28,484 nucleotides of DNA, taken from assembly GCA_038241115.1 (NCBI GenBank), contig JBBRGA010000026.1, forward strand, positions 1-28,484, written 5' to 3'. A program made the position numbers and the translations under genes. Within the stretch, counting starts at the first letter, position 1. Each line of letters starts with the position of its first letter. Below the pieces are notes generated by a model. It was given only the letters and a program-made list of their open reading frames with translations, had not been told where the DNA came from and did no database searches. Origin of the DNA: JANYJJ01 sp038241115. GTDB taxonomy: Bacteria; Pseudomonadota; Gammaproteobacteria; Burkholderiales; Burkholderiaceae_C. Shown in pieces: positions 8,353-16,896 of this stretch.

Positions 8353-10779
8353 ATGACCCGATTCCCCGTTCGCAAAGTCGCCGTGCTCGGCGCAGGTGTG
8401 ATGGGCGCGCAAATTGCCGCCCACCTCGTCAACTGCAAAGTGCCCGTGGTGCTGTTTGACTTACCAGCAAAAGAAGGCGCTAAGAACAGCGTGGTGACCA
8501 AGGCCATTGAAGGCTTGAAAAAACTCAAACCCGCACCTTTGGGCATTCCCGAAGACGCGGCCTTGATCACCGTCGCCAACTACGAAGAGCACCTGCACTT
8601 GCTGGGCGACTGCGACCTGGTGATCGAGGCCATTGCCGAACGCATGGACTGGAAGCTGGCGCTGTACGAAAAGATTGCGGCGCACGTGGCACCGCACGCC
8701 ATCATGGCCAGCAACACCTCCGGCTTGAGCATCACCAAGCTCAGCGAAGTGCTGCCGGAATCGATCAAGCCGCGCTTCTGCGGCATTCACTTTTTCAACC
8801 CGCCGCGCTACATGTATCTGGTGGAGCTGATCAACACGCCCACCACCCGGCCTGAAATCCTCGACCAGCTTGAAGCCTTCGTCACCAGCGGTTTGGGCAA
8901 AGGCGTGGTGCGCGCCAAAGACGCGCCCAACTTCATCGCCAACCGTGTCGGTATTGCCGGCATGCTGGCCACGATGATTGAGGCCGAAAAATACGGATTG
9001 AGCTATGACGTGGTCGATGACCTGACCGGCAAAAAGCTTGGCCGCGCCAGCTCAGGCACCTTCCGCACGGCCGATGTGGTGGGCTTGGACACCATGTTCC
9101 ACGTCATCAAAACCTTGCAAGACAATTTGGCTGCCGACCCGTTCTTTGGCATTTACGGCACGCCGCCCGTGCTGGCCGCGCTGATGGCCCAAGGGGCGCT
9201 CGGCCAAAAGACGGGTGCGGGTTTCTACAAGAAGGTGGGCAAAGACATTCTTCGCCTTGATCCAACAGCGAAAGACCCCGCCACGGCCTACGTGGCAGGC
9301 GGCGGCAAGACCGACGACATCGTCGCGCGCATGCTCAAAAAACCTGCACCCGAGCGTTTGAAATTGCTGCGCGAATCGACCAATCCGCAAGCTCAATTCT
9401 TGTGGGCGATCTTGCGCGACAGCTTTCATTACGCTGCGGTGCACTTGAACGACGTCGCCGACAGCGCGCGCGAAATCGACTTTGCGATGCGCTGGGGTTT
9501 TGGTGCCAACCAAGGGCCGTTCGAGTTGTGGCAGCAAGCCGGCTGGAAACAAGTGGCCGGGTGGGTGAAGGCCGACATCGATGCGGGCAAGGCGTTGTGC
9601 AGTGCGCCTCTGCCGGCGTGGGTGTTTGTAGGCCCCGTCGCTGACAACGCGGGCGTGCACACCCCGCAAGGTTCGTGGAGCGCGGCGCAGGGCAAATACA
9701 TACCGGGCAGCACGCTGCCGGTGTACCAGCGCCAGCATTTCGCTGAAGCCATGTCGGGCTCTGGCGCGGCCGATCCAAAGACGGCGGGTGCCACGGTATT
9801 TGAGAACGACGAGGTTCGCGGCTGGACGCTGCTGAATGCAGACGGCAGCGCCGACGACGTGCTCATCCTCAGTTTGAAGAGCAAGCTGCATCTCATCGGC
9901 GCGCCGATGATCGAGGGCCTGCTGAAGGGCATTGACCTGGCTGAAGCGCAGTACAAAGGTTTGGTGATCTGGTCACCGGACGAGCCGTTTTCGGCCGGTG
10001 CCAACCTGGAAGCCATGCTGCCGCAGTTCATGAAGGGCGGTGCCAAGGCCATCGCTCCTGAAATTAAAAAGCTGCAAGACGCGCTGCTGCGTTTGCGCTA
10101 CGCCGCTGTGCCCACCGTGGCTGCGGTGCGCGGCATGGCGCTGGGCGGTGGCTGCGAAATCGCGATTGCCGCAGCCAAACGCGTGGTCGGCATGGAGAGC
10201 TACATCGGCTTGGTGGAGGTGGGCGTCGGCCTGCTGCCCGGCGGCGGTGGCCTGACCTACATTGCGCGCCGCGCGGCCGAGATGGCGAGCGCCGCCAATG
10301 CGAATGCCGACATCTTCAAGTTCGTCTCCGACGGTTTCACCAACGCCGCCATGGCCAAGGTGGGCACCAGCGCCATTGAGTCGCGCAAGTTGGGCTATGT
10401 GTTGTGGAGCGACGTGATCGTGCCCAACAAGGACGAGCTGCTGTTTGTGGCCATCACCCAAGCCAAAGCCATGTTCGACAGCGGCTATCGCGCCCCGGCA
10501 CGCGCCCTGTTCCCGGTAGCCGGCCGCAACGCCGTCGCCACCATCAAGGCGCAACTCGCCAACATGCGCGACGGCGGCTTTATCAGCGCACACGACTTCC
10601 ACATCTCGGCGCTGATTGCCGACGTGGTGTGCGGCGGCGATGTCGATGCGGGCTCTATGGTGAACGAGGAGTATTTGATGTCGCTGGAGCGCAAACACTT
10701 CTGCGCGCTGCTCGACCATCCAAAGACGCAAGAGCGAATCATGGGCATGCTGCAAACGGGCAAGCCGGTTCGGAATTGA
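8353..10779 (+). CDS. 3-hydroxyacyl-CoA dehydrogenase / enoyl-CoA hydratase fusion (FadN-type)
   Basis: This 808-aa protein should hydrate enoyl-CoA and then oxidise 3-hydroxyacyl-CoA with NAD. The dehydrogenase is N-terminal: Rossmann motif VLGAGVMG (G13, G15, G18), then GIHFFNPPRYMYLVELI with catalytic His146. The hydratase is C-terminal: ALGGGCE with Glu602 and LVEVGVGLLPGGGG with Glu622, the two glutamates spaced as in enoyl-CoA hydratase. The order dehydrogenase-hydratase is the reverse of E. coli FadB and matches Bacillus FadN. It is 13 bp ahead of the thiolase, as expected for a complex-forming or coupled pair. All key residues are present. Confidence 0.94.
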   Translation: MTRFPVRKVAVLGAGVMGAQIAAHLVNCKVPVVLFDLPAKEGAKNSVVTKAIEGLKKLKPAPLGIPEDAALITVANYEEHLHLLGDCDLVIEAIAERMDWKLALYEKIAAHVAPHAIMASNTSGLSITKLSEVLPESIKPRFCGIHFFNPPRYMYLVELINTPTTRPEILDQLEAFVTSGLGKGVVRAKDAPNFIANRVGIAGMLATMIEAEKYGLSYDVVDDLTGKKLGRASSGTFRTADVVGLDTMFHVIKTLQDNLAADPFFGIYGTPPVLAALMAQGALGQKTGAGFYKKVGKDILRLDPTAKDPATAYVAGGGKTDDIVARMLKKPAPERLKLLRESTNPQAQFLWAILRDSFHYAAVHLNDVADSAREIDFAMRWGFGANQGPFELWQQAGWKQVAGWVKADIDAGKALCSAPLPAWVFVGPVADNAGVHTPQGSWSAAQGKYIPGSTLPVYQRQHFAEAMSGSGAADPKTAGATVFENDEVRGWTLLNADGSADDVLILSLKSKLHLIGAPMIEGLLKGIDLAEAQYKGLVIWSPDEPFSAGANLEAMLPQFMKGGAKAIAPEIKKLQDALLRLRYAAVPTVAAVRGMALGGGCEIAIAAAKRVVGMESYIGLVEVGVGLLPGGGGLTYIARRAAEMASAANANADIFKFVSDGFTNAAMAKVGTSAIESRKLGYVLWSDVIVPNKDELLFVAITQAKAMFDSGYRAPARALFPVAGRNAVATIKAQLANMRDGGFISAHDFHISALIADVVCGGDVDAGSMVNEEYLMSLERKHFCALLDHPKTQERIMGMLQTGKPVRN

Positions 10780-10792
10780 ATCAGGACACACC

Positions 10793-11992
10793 ATGAACAA
10801 ACAAATCCAAGACGCCTACATCGTTGCCGCCACCCGCACGCCCATCGGCAAATCGGGGCGTGGTTATTTCAAGAACACGCGCGCCGACGACCTGTTGGTG
10901 CTGGCCATCCAAAGCGCGCTGCGCCAGGTGCCCACGCTCGACCCCAAGGCGATTCAAGACGCCGTCATCGGTTGCTCTTTCCCCGAAGGCGAACAGGGGA
11001 TGAACATGGCGCGCGTGGCAGTGGCGTTGGCCGGTTTGCCCAACTCGGTGGGCGGCATCACCGTGAACCGGTTTTGCGCATCAGGCTTGTCGGCCATACA
11101 AATGGCTGCCGACCGCATCCGCGTGGGCGAAGCCGACGTGATGATTGCCGGAGGTGCCGAGTCGATGAGCCTGGTGCCCATGGGCGGCAACAAACCTTCG
11201 TTCAACCCGCGAGTGTTTGAGCGCGACGAGAACATCGGCATCGCTTACGGCATGGGCATCACCGCTGAGAACGTCGCCAAGCAGTGGAAAGTCACGCGCG
11301 AGGCACAAGACGCATTTGCCCTGCAATCGCACTTGCGCGCGCTCAAGGCGCAGCAGGCCGGTGAATTCACCGATGAGATGACATCGATAGAGGTGATCGA
11401 CCGCTTCCCCAACCTCGTCACCGGCGAGGCGCAAACCAAAACCCGCACCGTCAGCCTGGACGAAGGCCCGCGCGCCGACACCTCCATCGAAGGCCTGGCC
11501 AAACTGCGGCCCGTGTTTGCGGCCAAGGGCAGCGTGACAGCGGGCAACAGCTCACAAACCAGCGACGGCGCCGGCTGCTTGATTTTGGCCAGCGAAAAAG
11601 CCATCAAAGAACACGGCCTGACGCCGCTGGCGCGCTTCGTCAGTTTTGCCAGCCGCGGCGTGCCGCCCGAGATCATGGGCATCGGCCCGATCGAGGCCAT
11701 TCCTGCGGCCCTGGGCTATGCCGGTTTGAAACAAAGCGACATGGACTGGATCGAGCTGAACGAAGCCTTTGCCGCGCAGGCCTTGGCGGTGATGAACACT
11801 TTGCAACTCGACGGCAGCAAGGTCAACCCCATGGGCGGCGCAATAGCACTGGGCCATCCGCTGGGTGCGACCGGCGCCATCCGTGCCGCGACTGTCATCC
11901 ACGCTCTGCGTCGGCACAACTTGAAATACGGCATGGTGAGCATGTGCGTAGGTACTGGCCAAGGCGCAGCCGGCATTTTTGAGAAAATTTGA
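10793..11992 (+). CDS. fadA: Acetyl-CoA C-acyltransferase (3-ketoacyl-CoA thiolase)
   Basis: This 399-aa thiolase should cleave 3-ketoacyl-CoA with CoA to release acetyl-CoA, the last step of beta-oxidation. The acyl-enzyme Cys95 lies in NRFCASGLSAIQMA. The catalytic His355 is in GGAIALGHPLGATGA and the proton-shuttling Cys385 in SMCVGTGQGAAG. GGAESM and NEAFAAQALAV are the other family signatures. Length is standard. It follows the FadN-type gene at 13 bp with AGGA before the start. The symbol is by function and operon position; biosynthetic thiolases share these motifs, but the partner genes argue for degradation. Confidence 0.93.
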   Translation: MNKQIQDAYIVAATRTPIGKSGRGYFKNTRADDLLVLAIQSALRQVPTLDPKAIQDAVIGCSFPEGEQGMNMARVAVALAGLPNSVGGITVNRFCASGLSAIQMAADRIRVGEADVMIAGGAESMSLVPMGGNKPSFNPRVFERDENIGIAYGMGITAENVAKQWKVTREAQDAFALQSHLRALKAQQAGEFTDEMTSIEVIDRFPNLVTGEAQTKTRTVSLDEGPRADTSIEGLAKLRPVFAAKGSVTAGNSSQTSDGAGCLILASEKAIKEHGLTPLARFVSFASRGVPPEIMGIGPIEAIPAALGYAGLKQSDMDWIELNEAFAAQALAVMNTLQLDGSKVNPMGGAIALGHPLGATGAIRAATVIHALRRHNLKYGMVSMCVGTGQGAAGIFEKI

Positions 11993-12014
11993 CCCCCACG
12001 TCGCTGCGCGCCTG

Positions 12015-12086
12015 CCCCCCAAGGACCTGGAAGGGCCTCTTTGTGGCCCTTGGGGAGCCTCCCACCGGACCGGCAAAGCCGGATCC
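12015..12086. repeat. Intergenic stem-loop pair inside the operon
   Basis: Between thiolase and crotonase, CCCCAAGG (12017-12024) pairs with CCTTGGGG (12048-12055), and AAGGGCC (12031-12037) with GGCCCTT (12045-12051). A second hairpin CCGGC-AAA-GCCGG lies at 12070-12082. No T-run follows, so it is not an ordinary terminator. It may be a dispersed element of the kind common between Comamonadaceae genes, or a processing or attenuation site lowering expression of the last two genes. Confidence 0.6.
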
Positions 12087-12154
12087 ACGGGAGTTCCTTG
12101 ATGGGCGTTTCGCTTCGCTTACGCTTCCACGTTGATAAAGTTTCTGGGAAATTT

Positions 12155-12931
12155 ATGAGCATCAAAACAGCCACCCTGAACGGCGTTGCCACCATCGAGA
12201 TCGCGCGGCCTGAGAAGAAAAACGCGTTGACGGTGGCGATGTACCAGGCCATGACCCATGCGCTGCTCGCGGCGCAGGCCGACGCATCAGTGAGATCCGT
12301 GCTGATCACCGGGCAGCCGGGTATCTTCACGTCGGGCAACGACATTGAAGACTTCATCGGCCGCCCGCCCGAGAACGGCAGCAATGCGCTGAACTCCCCT
12401 GTGTTTCAGTTCATGCAGGCACTGGCCACTTGCGAAAAGCCGGTGATCGCAGCGGTCACTGGCGCGGCGATTGGCATCGGCACCACGTTGCTGTTGCACT
12501 GCGACCTGGTTTACGTGTCGGACGAAGCGCGTTTGGCGATGCCGTTTGTGAGCCTGGGCCTGGTGCCCGAATTCGCCGCCAGCCTGATCGTGCCGCGTTT
12601 GATGGGCCACGTGAAGGCCGCTGAAAAGCTGATGCTGGGCGAGCCGTTCACGCCGCAAGACGCAGTGGACATGCACATCGCCAACGCGGTGCTGCCGGCC
12701 GGGGAAGTGGTGAGCCACGCGCGCCGCGTGGCCGAGCGCTTCAACGCCTTGCCGCCGGGGGCCGTGCGCGACACCAAGCGCCTGATGAAAAAAGCGTCTG
12801 CGGCCGAAGTGATCGACACCATTGCCGTCGAAGGTGCGATTTTTTCGAGCCGATTGCGCAGCCCCGAAGCCATGGAAGCTTTCCAGGCTTTCTTCCAAAA
12901 ACGCAAGCCTGATTTCTTGCAATTCAGTTGA
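12155..12931 (+). CDS. Crotonase family protein, probable delta3,delta2-enoyl-CoA isomerase
   Basis: This 258-aa crotonase-fold enzyme has the CoA-binding segment FTSGNDIEDF and the oxyanion segment AAVTGAAIGIGTTLL. The two glutamates of enoyl-CoA hydratase are absent: GIGTT replaces GGGCE, and PFVSLG replaces the PE.LLG context. Instead, Glu139 in LGLVPEFAAS sits where eukaryotic ECI2-type isomerases have LGxxPE. The SGNDI and PFxxLG wording also fits that group. It would shift cis/trans-3 double bonds to trans-2 so unsaturated fatty acids can enter the pathway. The start at 12155 gives the standard N-terminus; the frame from 12041 adds non-family sequence. A plain hydratase label is the usual automatic name. 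Confidence 0.85.
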   Translation: MSIKTATLNGVATIEIARPEKKNALTVAMYQAMTHALLAAQADASVRSVLITGQPGIFTSGNDIEDFIGRPPENGSNALNSPVFQFMQALATCEKPVIAAVTGAAIGIGTTLLLHCDLVYVSDEARLAMPFVSLGLVPEFAASLIVPRLMGHVKAAEKLMLGEPFTPQDAVDMHIANAVLPAGEVVSHARRVAERFNALPPGAVRDTKRLMKKASAAEVIDTIAVEGAIFSSRLRSPEAMEAFQAFFQKRKPDFLQFS

Positions 12932-12943
12932 GCGTTTGATGCC

Positions 12944-13720
12944 ATGTCGCTGACCTTCAAGCTGCTGTCATCGCCGCTGTGGGTCGCGCAGGCACTGCTG
13001 ATGCGCCGCAACACGCCGTTGCTGCCAGAGGCTGCGGGCGAGCGCAGCGGTGAGGTGGCCGGAGTCAATGGCGGTGGCCTGCTTCGCTTGTTGATCGTCG
13101 GTGATTCGTCGGCTGCCGGTGTGGGTGTGGCCACCCAAGACCAGGCGCTCAGCGGCCACCTCACGCGCACGCTGGCACAGCGTTCGGGACAACGCGTGCA
13201 GTGGAATTTGCTGGCGCGCAGTGGCATCAGCAGCGCGCATATCTTGGCGCTGGTGCAGCGGGAACTTCAGCACAATGCACAGCAGCTTGTGGGTGCGTCT
13301 GCCGATGCCGCAGTGGATCTCACGGTCGATCTCGCGGTCGATGTCGCGGTCGTCCTTTTGGGCGTGAACGACGTCATCGAACAGCTGCCAACGCACCACG
13401 CCGTGACTCACCGCGCGGCGCTGGCCGACTGGTTGATCGCGAACTGCGGCGTCCGCCATGTGGTGTTTTCACCGCTGCCGCCGATGGGCAAATTTCCGTC
13501 GTTGCGCCCTCCTCTGCGCTGGGTCGTCGATGCCGACGCTCAGCGCCACGACCGCGCCTTGGCGCAGTGGGCCGCCACGCGCGGCGACGTCTGGCACGTG
13601 CCTATTCCCATCACCTTGTCAGCCGAAGGCATGGCCGCCGACGGCTTTCACGCCGGTGAGCCGGTTTACAAAATATGCGGCGAAGCGCTGGCAGAGTTCA
13701 TATCAACGCGACTGCTTTGA
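12944..13720 (+). CDS. SGNH/GDSL hydrolase family protein
   Basis: This 258-aa protein shows the SGNH blocks: IVGDSSAAGVG with nucleophile Ser55, SGISS (block II Gly), LLGVND (block III Asn) and ADGFHAGEP with Asp233 and His236. It should be an esterase or thioesterase-like hydrolase. It begins 12 bp after the isomerase-like gene and probably ends the operon. There is no clear cleavable signal; the first 20 residues are hydrophobic and may be a membrane anchor. A 4-residue repeat (DAAV-DLTV-DLAV-DVAV), encoded by four 12-bp units, lies just before block III. Substrate is unknown; release of acyl groups to feed beta-oxidation is an inference. Confidence 0.88.
   Translation: MSLTFKLLSSPLWVAQALLMRRNTPLLPEAAGERSGEVAGVNGGGLLRLLIVGDSSAAGVGVATQDQALSGHLTRTLAQRSGQRVQWNLLARSGISSAHILALVQRELQHNAQQLVGASADAAVDLTVDLAVDVAVVLLGVNDVIEQLPTHHAVTHRAALADWLIANCGVRHVVFSPLPPMGKFPSLRPPLRWVVDADAQRHDRALAQWAATRGDVWHVPIPITLSAEGMAADGFHAGEPVYKICGEALAEFISTRLL
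13304..13351. repeat. In-frame 12-bp tandem repeat in the SGNH hydrolase
   Basis: Units GATGCCGCAGTG, GATCTCACGGTC, GATCTCGCGGTC and GATGTCGCGGTC follow one another and encode four D-x-x-V steps ahead of the LLGVND block. The last three units differ by single bases. Confidence 0.85.
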
Positions 13721-13928
13721 GGCTGGGATTTGCAAATTCGTGGGCACGCTGCCGATGTGCTGAGCAAGATTTCCACCCCGCCGCCCGCACGCATCACCGC
13801 ACCCCAGCCCGCAGCAGCCCAGGCCCCTTTTCACACCTTCAACCGCACCCGCAGGCGCGCCCGCAGGTGCACCCGCAGGCGCTCCCGTTCGAACACGCTA
13901 GACCACACCGCCGCCCCACCCCACGCCC

Positions 13929-13994
13929 CCCGTTCGGACTGACGTATCGAAGTTCCGCGCGGCCCCTTCGATACCTCAGGGCGAACGGGTTTTT
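13929..13994 (+). terminator. Palindromic repeat element, possible terminator
   Basis: CCCGTTCG (13929) pairs with CGAACGGG (13982), and TATCGAAG (13945) pairs with CTTCGATA (13966); TTTTT follows at 13990. The termini resemble GTTCGGGCTGAGC.../...CTCAGGGCGAACGG dispersed palindromes of high-GC Proteobacteria. As RNA it could end transcription from the fatty-acid operon. Confidence 0.55.
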
Positions 13995-14062
13995 GAGCGT
14001 TCGGGCCAAGCAGACGGAGATCCGTTGCGAACGCCAAAGACTGCGTCAAACAAATCGCCGCA

Positions 14063-14125
14063 ATTCAAATCAATCAAGCCACTCAAGCGACTCAAGCGAC
14101 TCAAGCCATTCAAGCCACTCAAGCC
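14063..14125. repeat. 9-bp tandem repeat, seven units
   Basis: Head-to-tail units near the consensus ACTCAAGCC (ATTCAAATC, AATCAAGCC, ACTCAAGCG twice, ACTCAAGCC, ATTCAAGCC, ACTCAAGCC), ending against the second copy of CTCAGGGCGAACGGG. Confidence 0.85.
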
Positions 14126-14171
14126 ATCTCAGGGCGAACGGGGTGAAAAATTAACACTTCATGAGGCCGGA

Positions 14172-14753
14172 TCAATGGGCCACGCCGTCTTCCGTCAAAA
14201 CCAAACTCAGCGCTTGGTCATGCGCTTGCGCATCAAATTCAGCGTCACCCATTTCAGTGACCGCCCACGCCACGCCGATGGACGTGACGTGCGGGTGCGC
14301 TGCCAGCCAGCGGTCAAAGTAGCCCCCGCCGTGGCCCAGCCGGTGGCCTGATTTTGTGAAGCCGACACACGGCACCAACACCACGTCGGGCACCATCAGC
14401 GCACCGTCGGCGGTGGCCATGTTGCATTCGTCGCGCGCAGTGGGCGCTTGACCATTCCAGCGCCGGTAGTGCATTTCTACGGGTTTCTTTTTGGAGTACG
14501 GCAAGGCGGTCACCACGCGCGCGGTGGCCAGTTGTTCAGCCAGCGAGTCGCTTGCGTTAAATTCGCAGCGCATGGGCCAATACAGGCCGAGCGAATCGGG
14601 CTCCAGCTCGAGCAGCAAACGGCGCAGTTGCACTGACATCGCCGTGTTGGCCGCCTCGGCAGCCGACGACATCACGAACGCTTCACGGCGCGCTTTTAAG
14701 TTTGAACGAAGTTCGGCGCGAGAGGTCGCAGCACCGGGCGTCGGTAACTCCAT
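14172..14753 (-). CDS. 5-formyltetrahydrofolate cyclo-ligase
   Basis: This 193-aa cytoplasmic enzyme should convert 5-formyltetrahydrofolate to 5,10-methenyltetrahydrofolate with ATP, rescuing a dead-end folate. The N-terminal SRAELRSNLKARREAF is the usual substrate/ATP entry helix. LGLYWPMRCEFN and the glycine-rich loop GHRLGHGGGYFDRWL are family signatures; the loop binds ATP phosphate. VVLVPCVGFTKSGHRLG matches the consensus VPgvaFd..G.RLG, with Thr-Lys in place of the acidic residue. Length is normal. It is divergent from the lytic transglycosylase with a 55-bp gap. This gene is often called ygfA, fau or MTHFS. Confidence 0.93.
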   Translation of the reverse strand: MELPTPGAATSRAELRSNLKARREAFVMSSAAEAANTAMSVQLRRLLLELEPDSLGLYWPMRCEFNASDSLAEQLATARVVTALPYSKKKPVEMHYRRWNGQAPTARDECNMATADGALMVPDVVLVPCVGFTKSGHRLGHGGGYFDRWLAAHPHVTSIGVAWAVTEMGDAEFDAQAHDQALSLVLTEDGVAH

Positions 14754-14808
14754 GGTTTTGGCCCTTTCTTGAACACAGCATGACGTCTACACGAGTGAAT
14801 TCACACCG

Positions 14809-16896
14809 ATGAAAACAGTGAAATCAGAGAAATTAGTGTACGGAACCGCGTTTTGCGCTTTGCTGCTGATCCTGGCCCTGCCTGGCCGTTCGAGCGCGCA
14901 AATCAGCCAATCCGCCCAGGGCATAGGCAACAACGCGATTGTCGAAGCCCGCGAAGCGCTGCGCAAAAGGGACCGCAGCGGCTTGGCTGCCGCCCGTGCC
15001 TCGGCGCTCGCGTCTGCGCATCCACTGGCCATGTGGCCCGATTACTTCGAGCTGAACAACCGTTTGTTCGAGGCGCAACAAAGCGAGGTCGATGCGTTTT
15101 ATGCACGCTGGCCGCAAACCTATGTCGAGGACCGTTTGCGCAACGACTGGCTGCTGGAGTTGGGCCGGCGCCGCGATTGGCGCAACTTTGCGGTCGACTA
15201 TCCGCGCTTTCGCATGAACGACGACCGCGACGTCAGTTGCTACGCCTTGATGCTGGACCAGGCCGCAGGCAAGGACGTTCGCGAGGCAGCACGCGGCCTG
15301 TGGTTTGCGCAAAAAGAGGCTGACGACGGTTGCAACTTGATGGCCACCGCACTGATCGACGCCAAGGTTTTCAGCACCGCTGATGCGTGGCGCAAAGCAC
15401 GGCTTGCCACCGACGCCAACCGTGTGCGTGCTGCGCGCCAGGCGGTCATGCTGATCGACGCGCCCGCGTCCGCTGGCTTGGCAGATTTGTTCGAGAACCC
15501 GACGCGCTATCTGGCACGAAAAGCGTCGACCACCAACCGCACGCAAGCCGAGCTCACCACGCTGGCCTTGATCCGCCTGGCGGCCACCGACCCCGACGGC
15601 GCTGCCGGCGCGCTGAACGAGCGTTGGGAGCGCGCGCTGCCAGCCGATCTGGCCGCCTGGGCTTGGGCCAACGTGGGCAAGCAGGCCGCGCTCAAGCTGT
15701 CGCCGGATGCAGCCAATTTTTTCCAGCGCGCCGACGTCTTGGCCGCGAAAAATCCGAGTGATGAGGCTTGGCCCGACGACACCTTGGCCTGGAAACTGCG
15801 CGCCGCGCTGCGCGCCAACAACGGCGCGGCGCGCTGGCCGCAAGTGGTGCAAGCCGCCAACACCATGAGCGCGGCCGAGCAAGCCGATCCGGCCTGGACG
15901 TACTGGAAAGCGCGAGGCTTGCAGGCCATGTCAGTCGCCACATCGGCGGTCAAACCCGGCGCGAATCAAGACCCCAATCAAGCCGCTAAAGAAGCGGCCG
16001 ATTTGCTGGCGCAATCGCGCAGCCTGATGAACGGCATGGCGGGTCAGCTCAACTTCTACGCGAAGCTCGCCGCCGAACATCTGGGCCAGCGCCTGACGCT
16101 GCCACCCAAGCCCGCGCCGTTCACGGCCGAAGAACGCGCCAACGCCGTGCGCCACCCCGGCCTGTCGCGCGCGCTGCAACTCATCGCACTTGGCCTGCGC
16201 AGTGAAGGCGTGCGCGAATGGAATTTTTCACTTCGCGGCATGAGCGACCGAGAGCTGCTGGCTGCAGCGCAAATGGCCTGCGACCGCGAGGTCTGGGACC
16301 GCTGCATCAACACCAGTGACCGCACCAAAGTCGAGATCGACATGGAACAGCGTTTCCCCACGCCGTTTCGCCGAGAAGTCATCACGCGGGCGCGCGAAAT
16401 CGGCCTGGACCCCGCCTATGTATACGGCCTGATCCGCCAAGAATCGCGCTTCATCATGGACGCGCGTTCCAGCGTGGGCGCGTCGGGCCTGATGCAAATC
16501 ATGCCCGCCACCGCGCGCTGGACCGCCAAGCGAATCGGCCTGGACTACACGCCCGAATTGATTGCCGACCGCGACACCAACATCAAGCTCGGCACCAGCT
16601 ATTTGAAGCTGGCGCTGGACGACTTTGGAGGCTCGCAGGCCATGGCCGCGGCCGCCTACAACGCCGGCCCCAGCCGCCCGCGCCGCTGGCGTGAAGGCCC
16701 GGTGCTGGAAACCGCCGCGTGGGCTGAGAACATCCCCTTCAATGAGACGCGCGACTACGTGAAAAAGGTGCTGTCCAACGCCACCTATTACGCCGCCATG
16801 CTGAACGGCGAAGCACCTAATTTGAAGTCGCGTTTGGGCCGCTCGATCGGCCCGCGCGACGCCAACGCATCTGCTGAAAACAAGGACCTGCCATGA
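14809..16896 (+). CDS. slt: Soluble lytic murein transglycosylase
   Basis: This 695-aa periplasmic enzyme should cut the MurNAc-GlcNAc bond of peptidoglycan, forming 1,6-anhydromuropeptides. It has a signal peptide (AFCALLLILALPGRSSAQ), a long helical superhelix region to about residue 520, and a C-terminal SLT domain: RQESRF with catalytic Glu545, ASGLMQIMPATARW, and AAAAYNAGPSRPRRW. This is the Slt70 layout, slightly longer than E. coli Slt. The stop codon overlaps the next start as ATGA, so the epimerase is translated from the same message. No promoter was assigned in the 55-bp divergent gap. Confidence 0.94.
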   Translation: MKTVKSEKLVYGTAFCALLLILALPGRSSAQISQSAQGIGNNAIVEAREALRKRDRSGLAAARASALASAHPLAMWPDYFELNNRLFEAQQSEVDAFYARWPQTYVEDRLRNDWLLELGRRRDWRNFAVDYPRFRMNDDRDVSCYALMLDQAAGKDVREAARGLWFAQKEADDGCNLMATALIDAKVFSTADAWRKARLATDANRVRAARQAVMLIDAPASAGLADLFENPTRYLARKASTTNRTQAELTTLALIRLAATDPDGAAGALNERWERALPADLAAWAWANVGKQAALKLSPDAANFFQRADVLAAKNPSDEAWPDDTLAWKLRAALRANNGAARWPQVVQAANTMSAAEQADPAWTYWKARGLQAMSVATSAVKPGANQDPNQAAKEAADLLAQSRSLMNGMAGQLNFYAKLAAEHLGQRLTLPPKPAPFTAEERANAVRHPGLSRALQLIALGLRSEGVREWNFSLRGMSDRELLAAAQMACDREVWDRCINTSDRTKVEIDMEQRFPTPFRREVITRAREIGLDPAYVYGLIRQESRFIMDARSSVGASGLMQIMPATARWTAKRIGLDYTPELIADRDTNIKLGTSYLKLALDDFGGSQAMAAAAYNAGPSRPRRWREGPVLETAAWAENIPFNETRDYVKKVLSNATYYAAMLNGEAPNLKSRLGRSIGPRDANASAENKDLP

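Larger units (their letters stand above)
13721..14171. other. Gene-free repeat-rich region
   Basis: No convincing gene lies between the SGNH hydrolase and the folate enzyme. The stretch holds a 12-bp tandem (GCACCCGCAGGC-like, three units, 13845-13880), a 61-bp imperfect palindrome (13929-13989) followed by TTTTT, a 15-bp direct repeat CTCAGGGCGAACGGG (13975-13989 and 14128-14142) and a 9-bp tandem array (14063-14125). Open frames across it are low-complexity shadows. Confidence 0.75.

Noticed and set aside
9973..10800. 275-codon minus-strand open frame
   Set aside because: Antisense to the FadN-type enzyme, where the plus strand has complete catalytic motifs.
14063..14125. CRISPR-like array
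   Set aside because: Units are 9 bp and directly adjacent, with no spacers and no cas genes.
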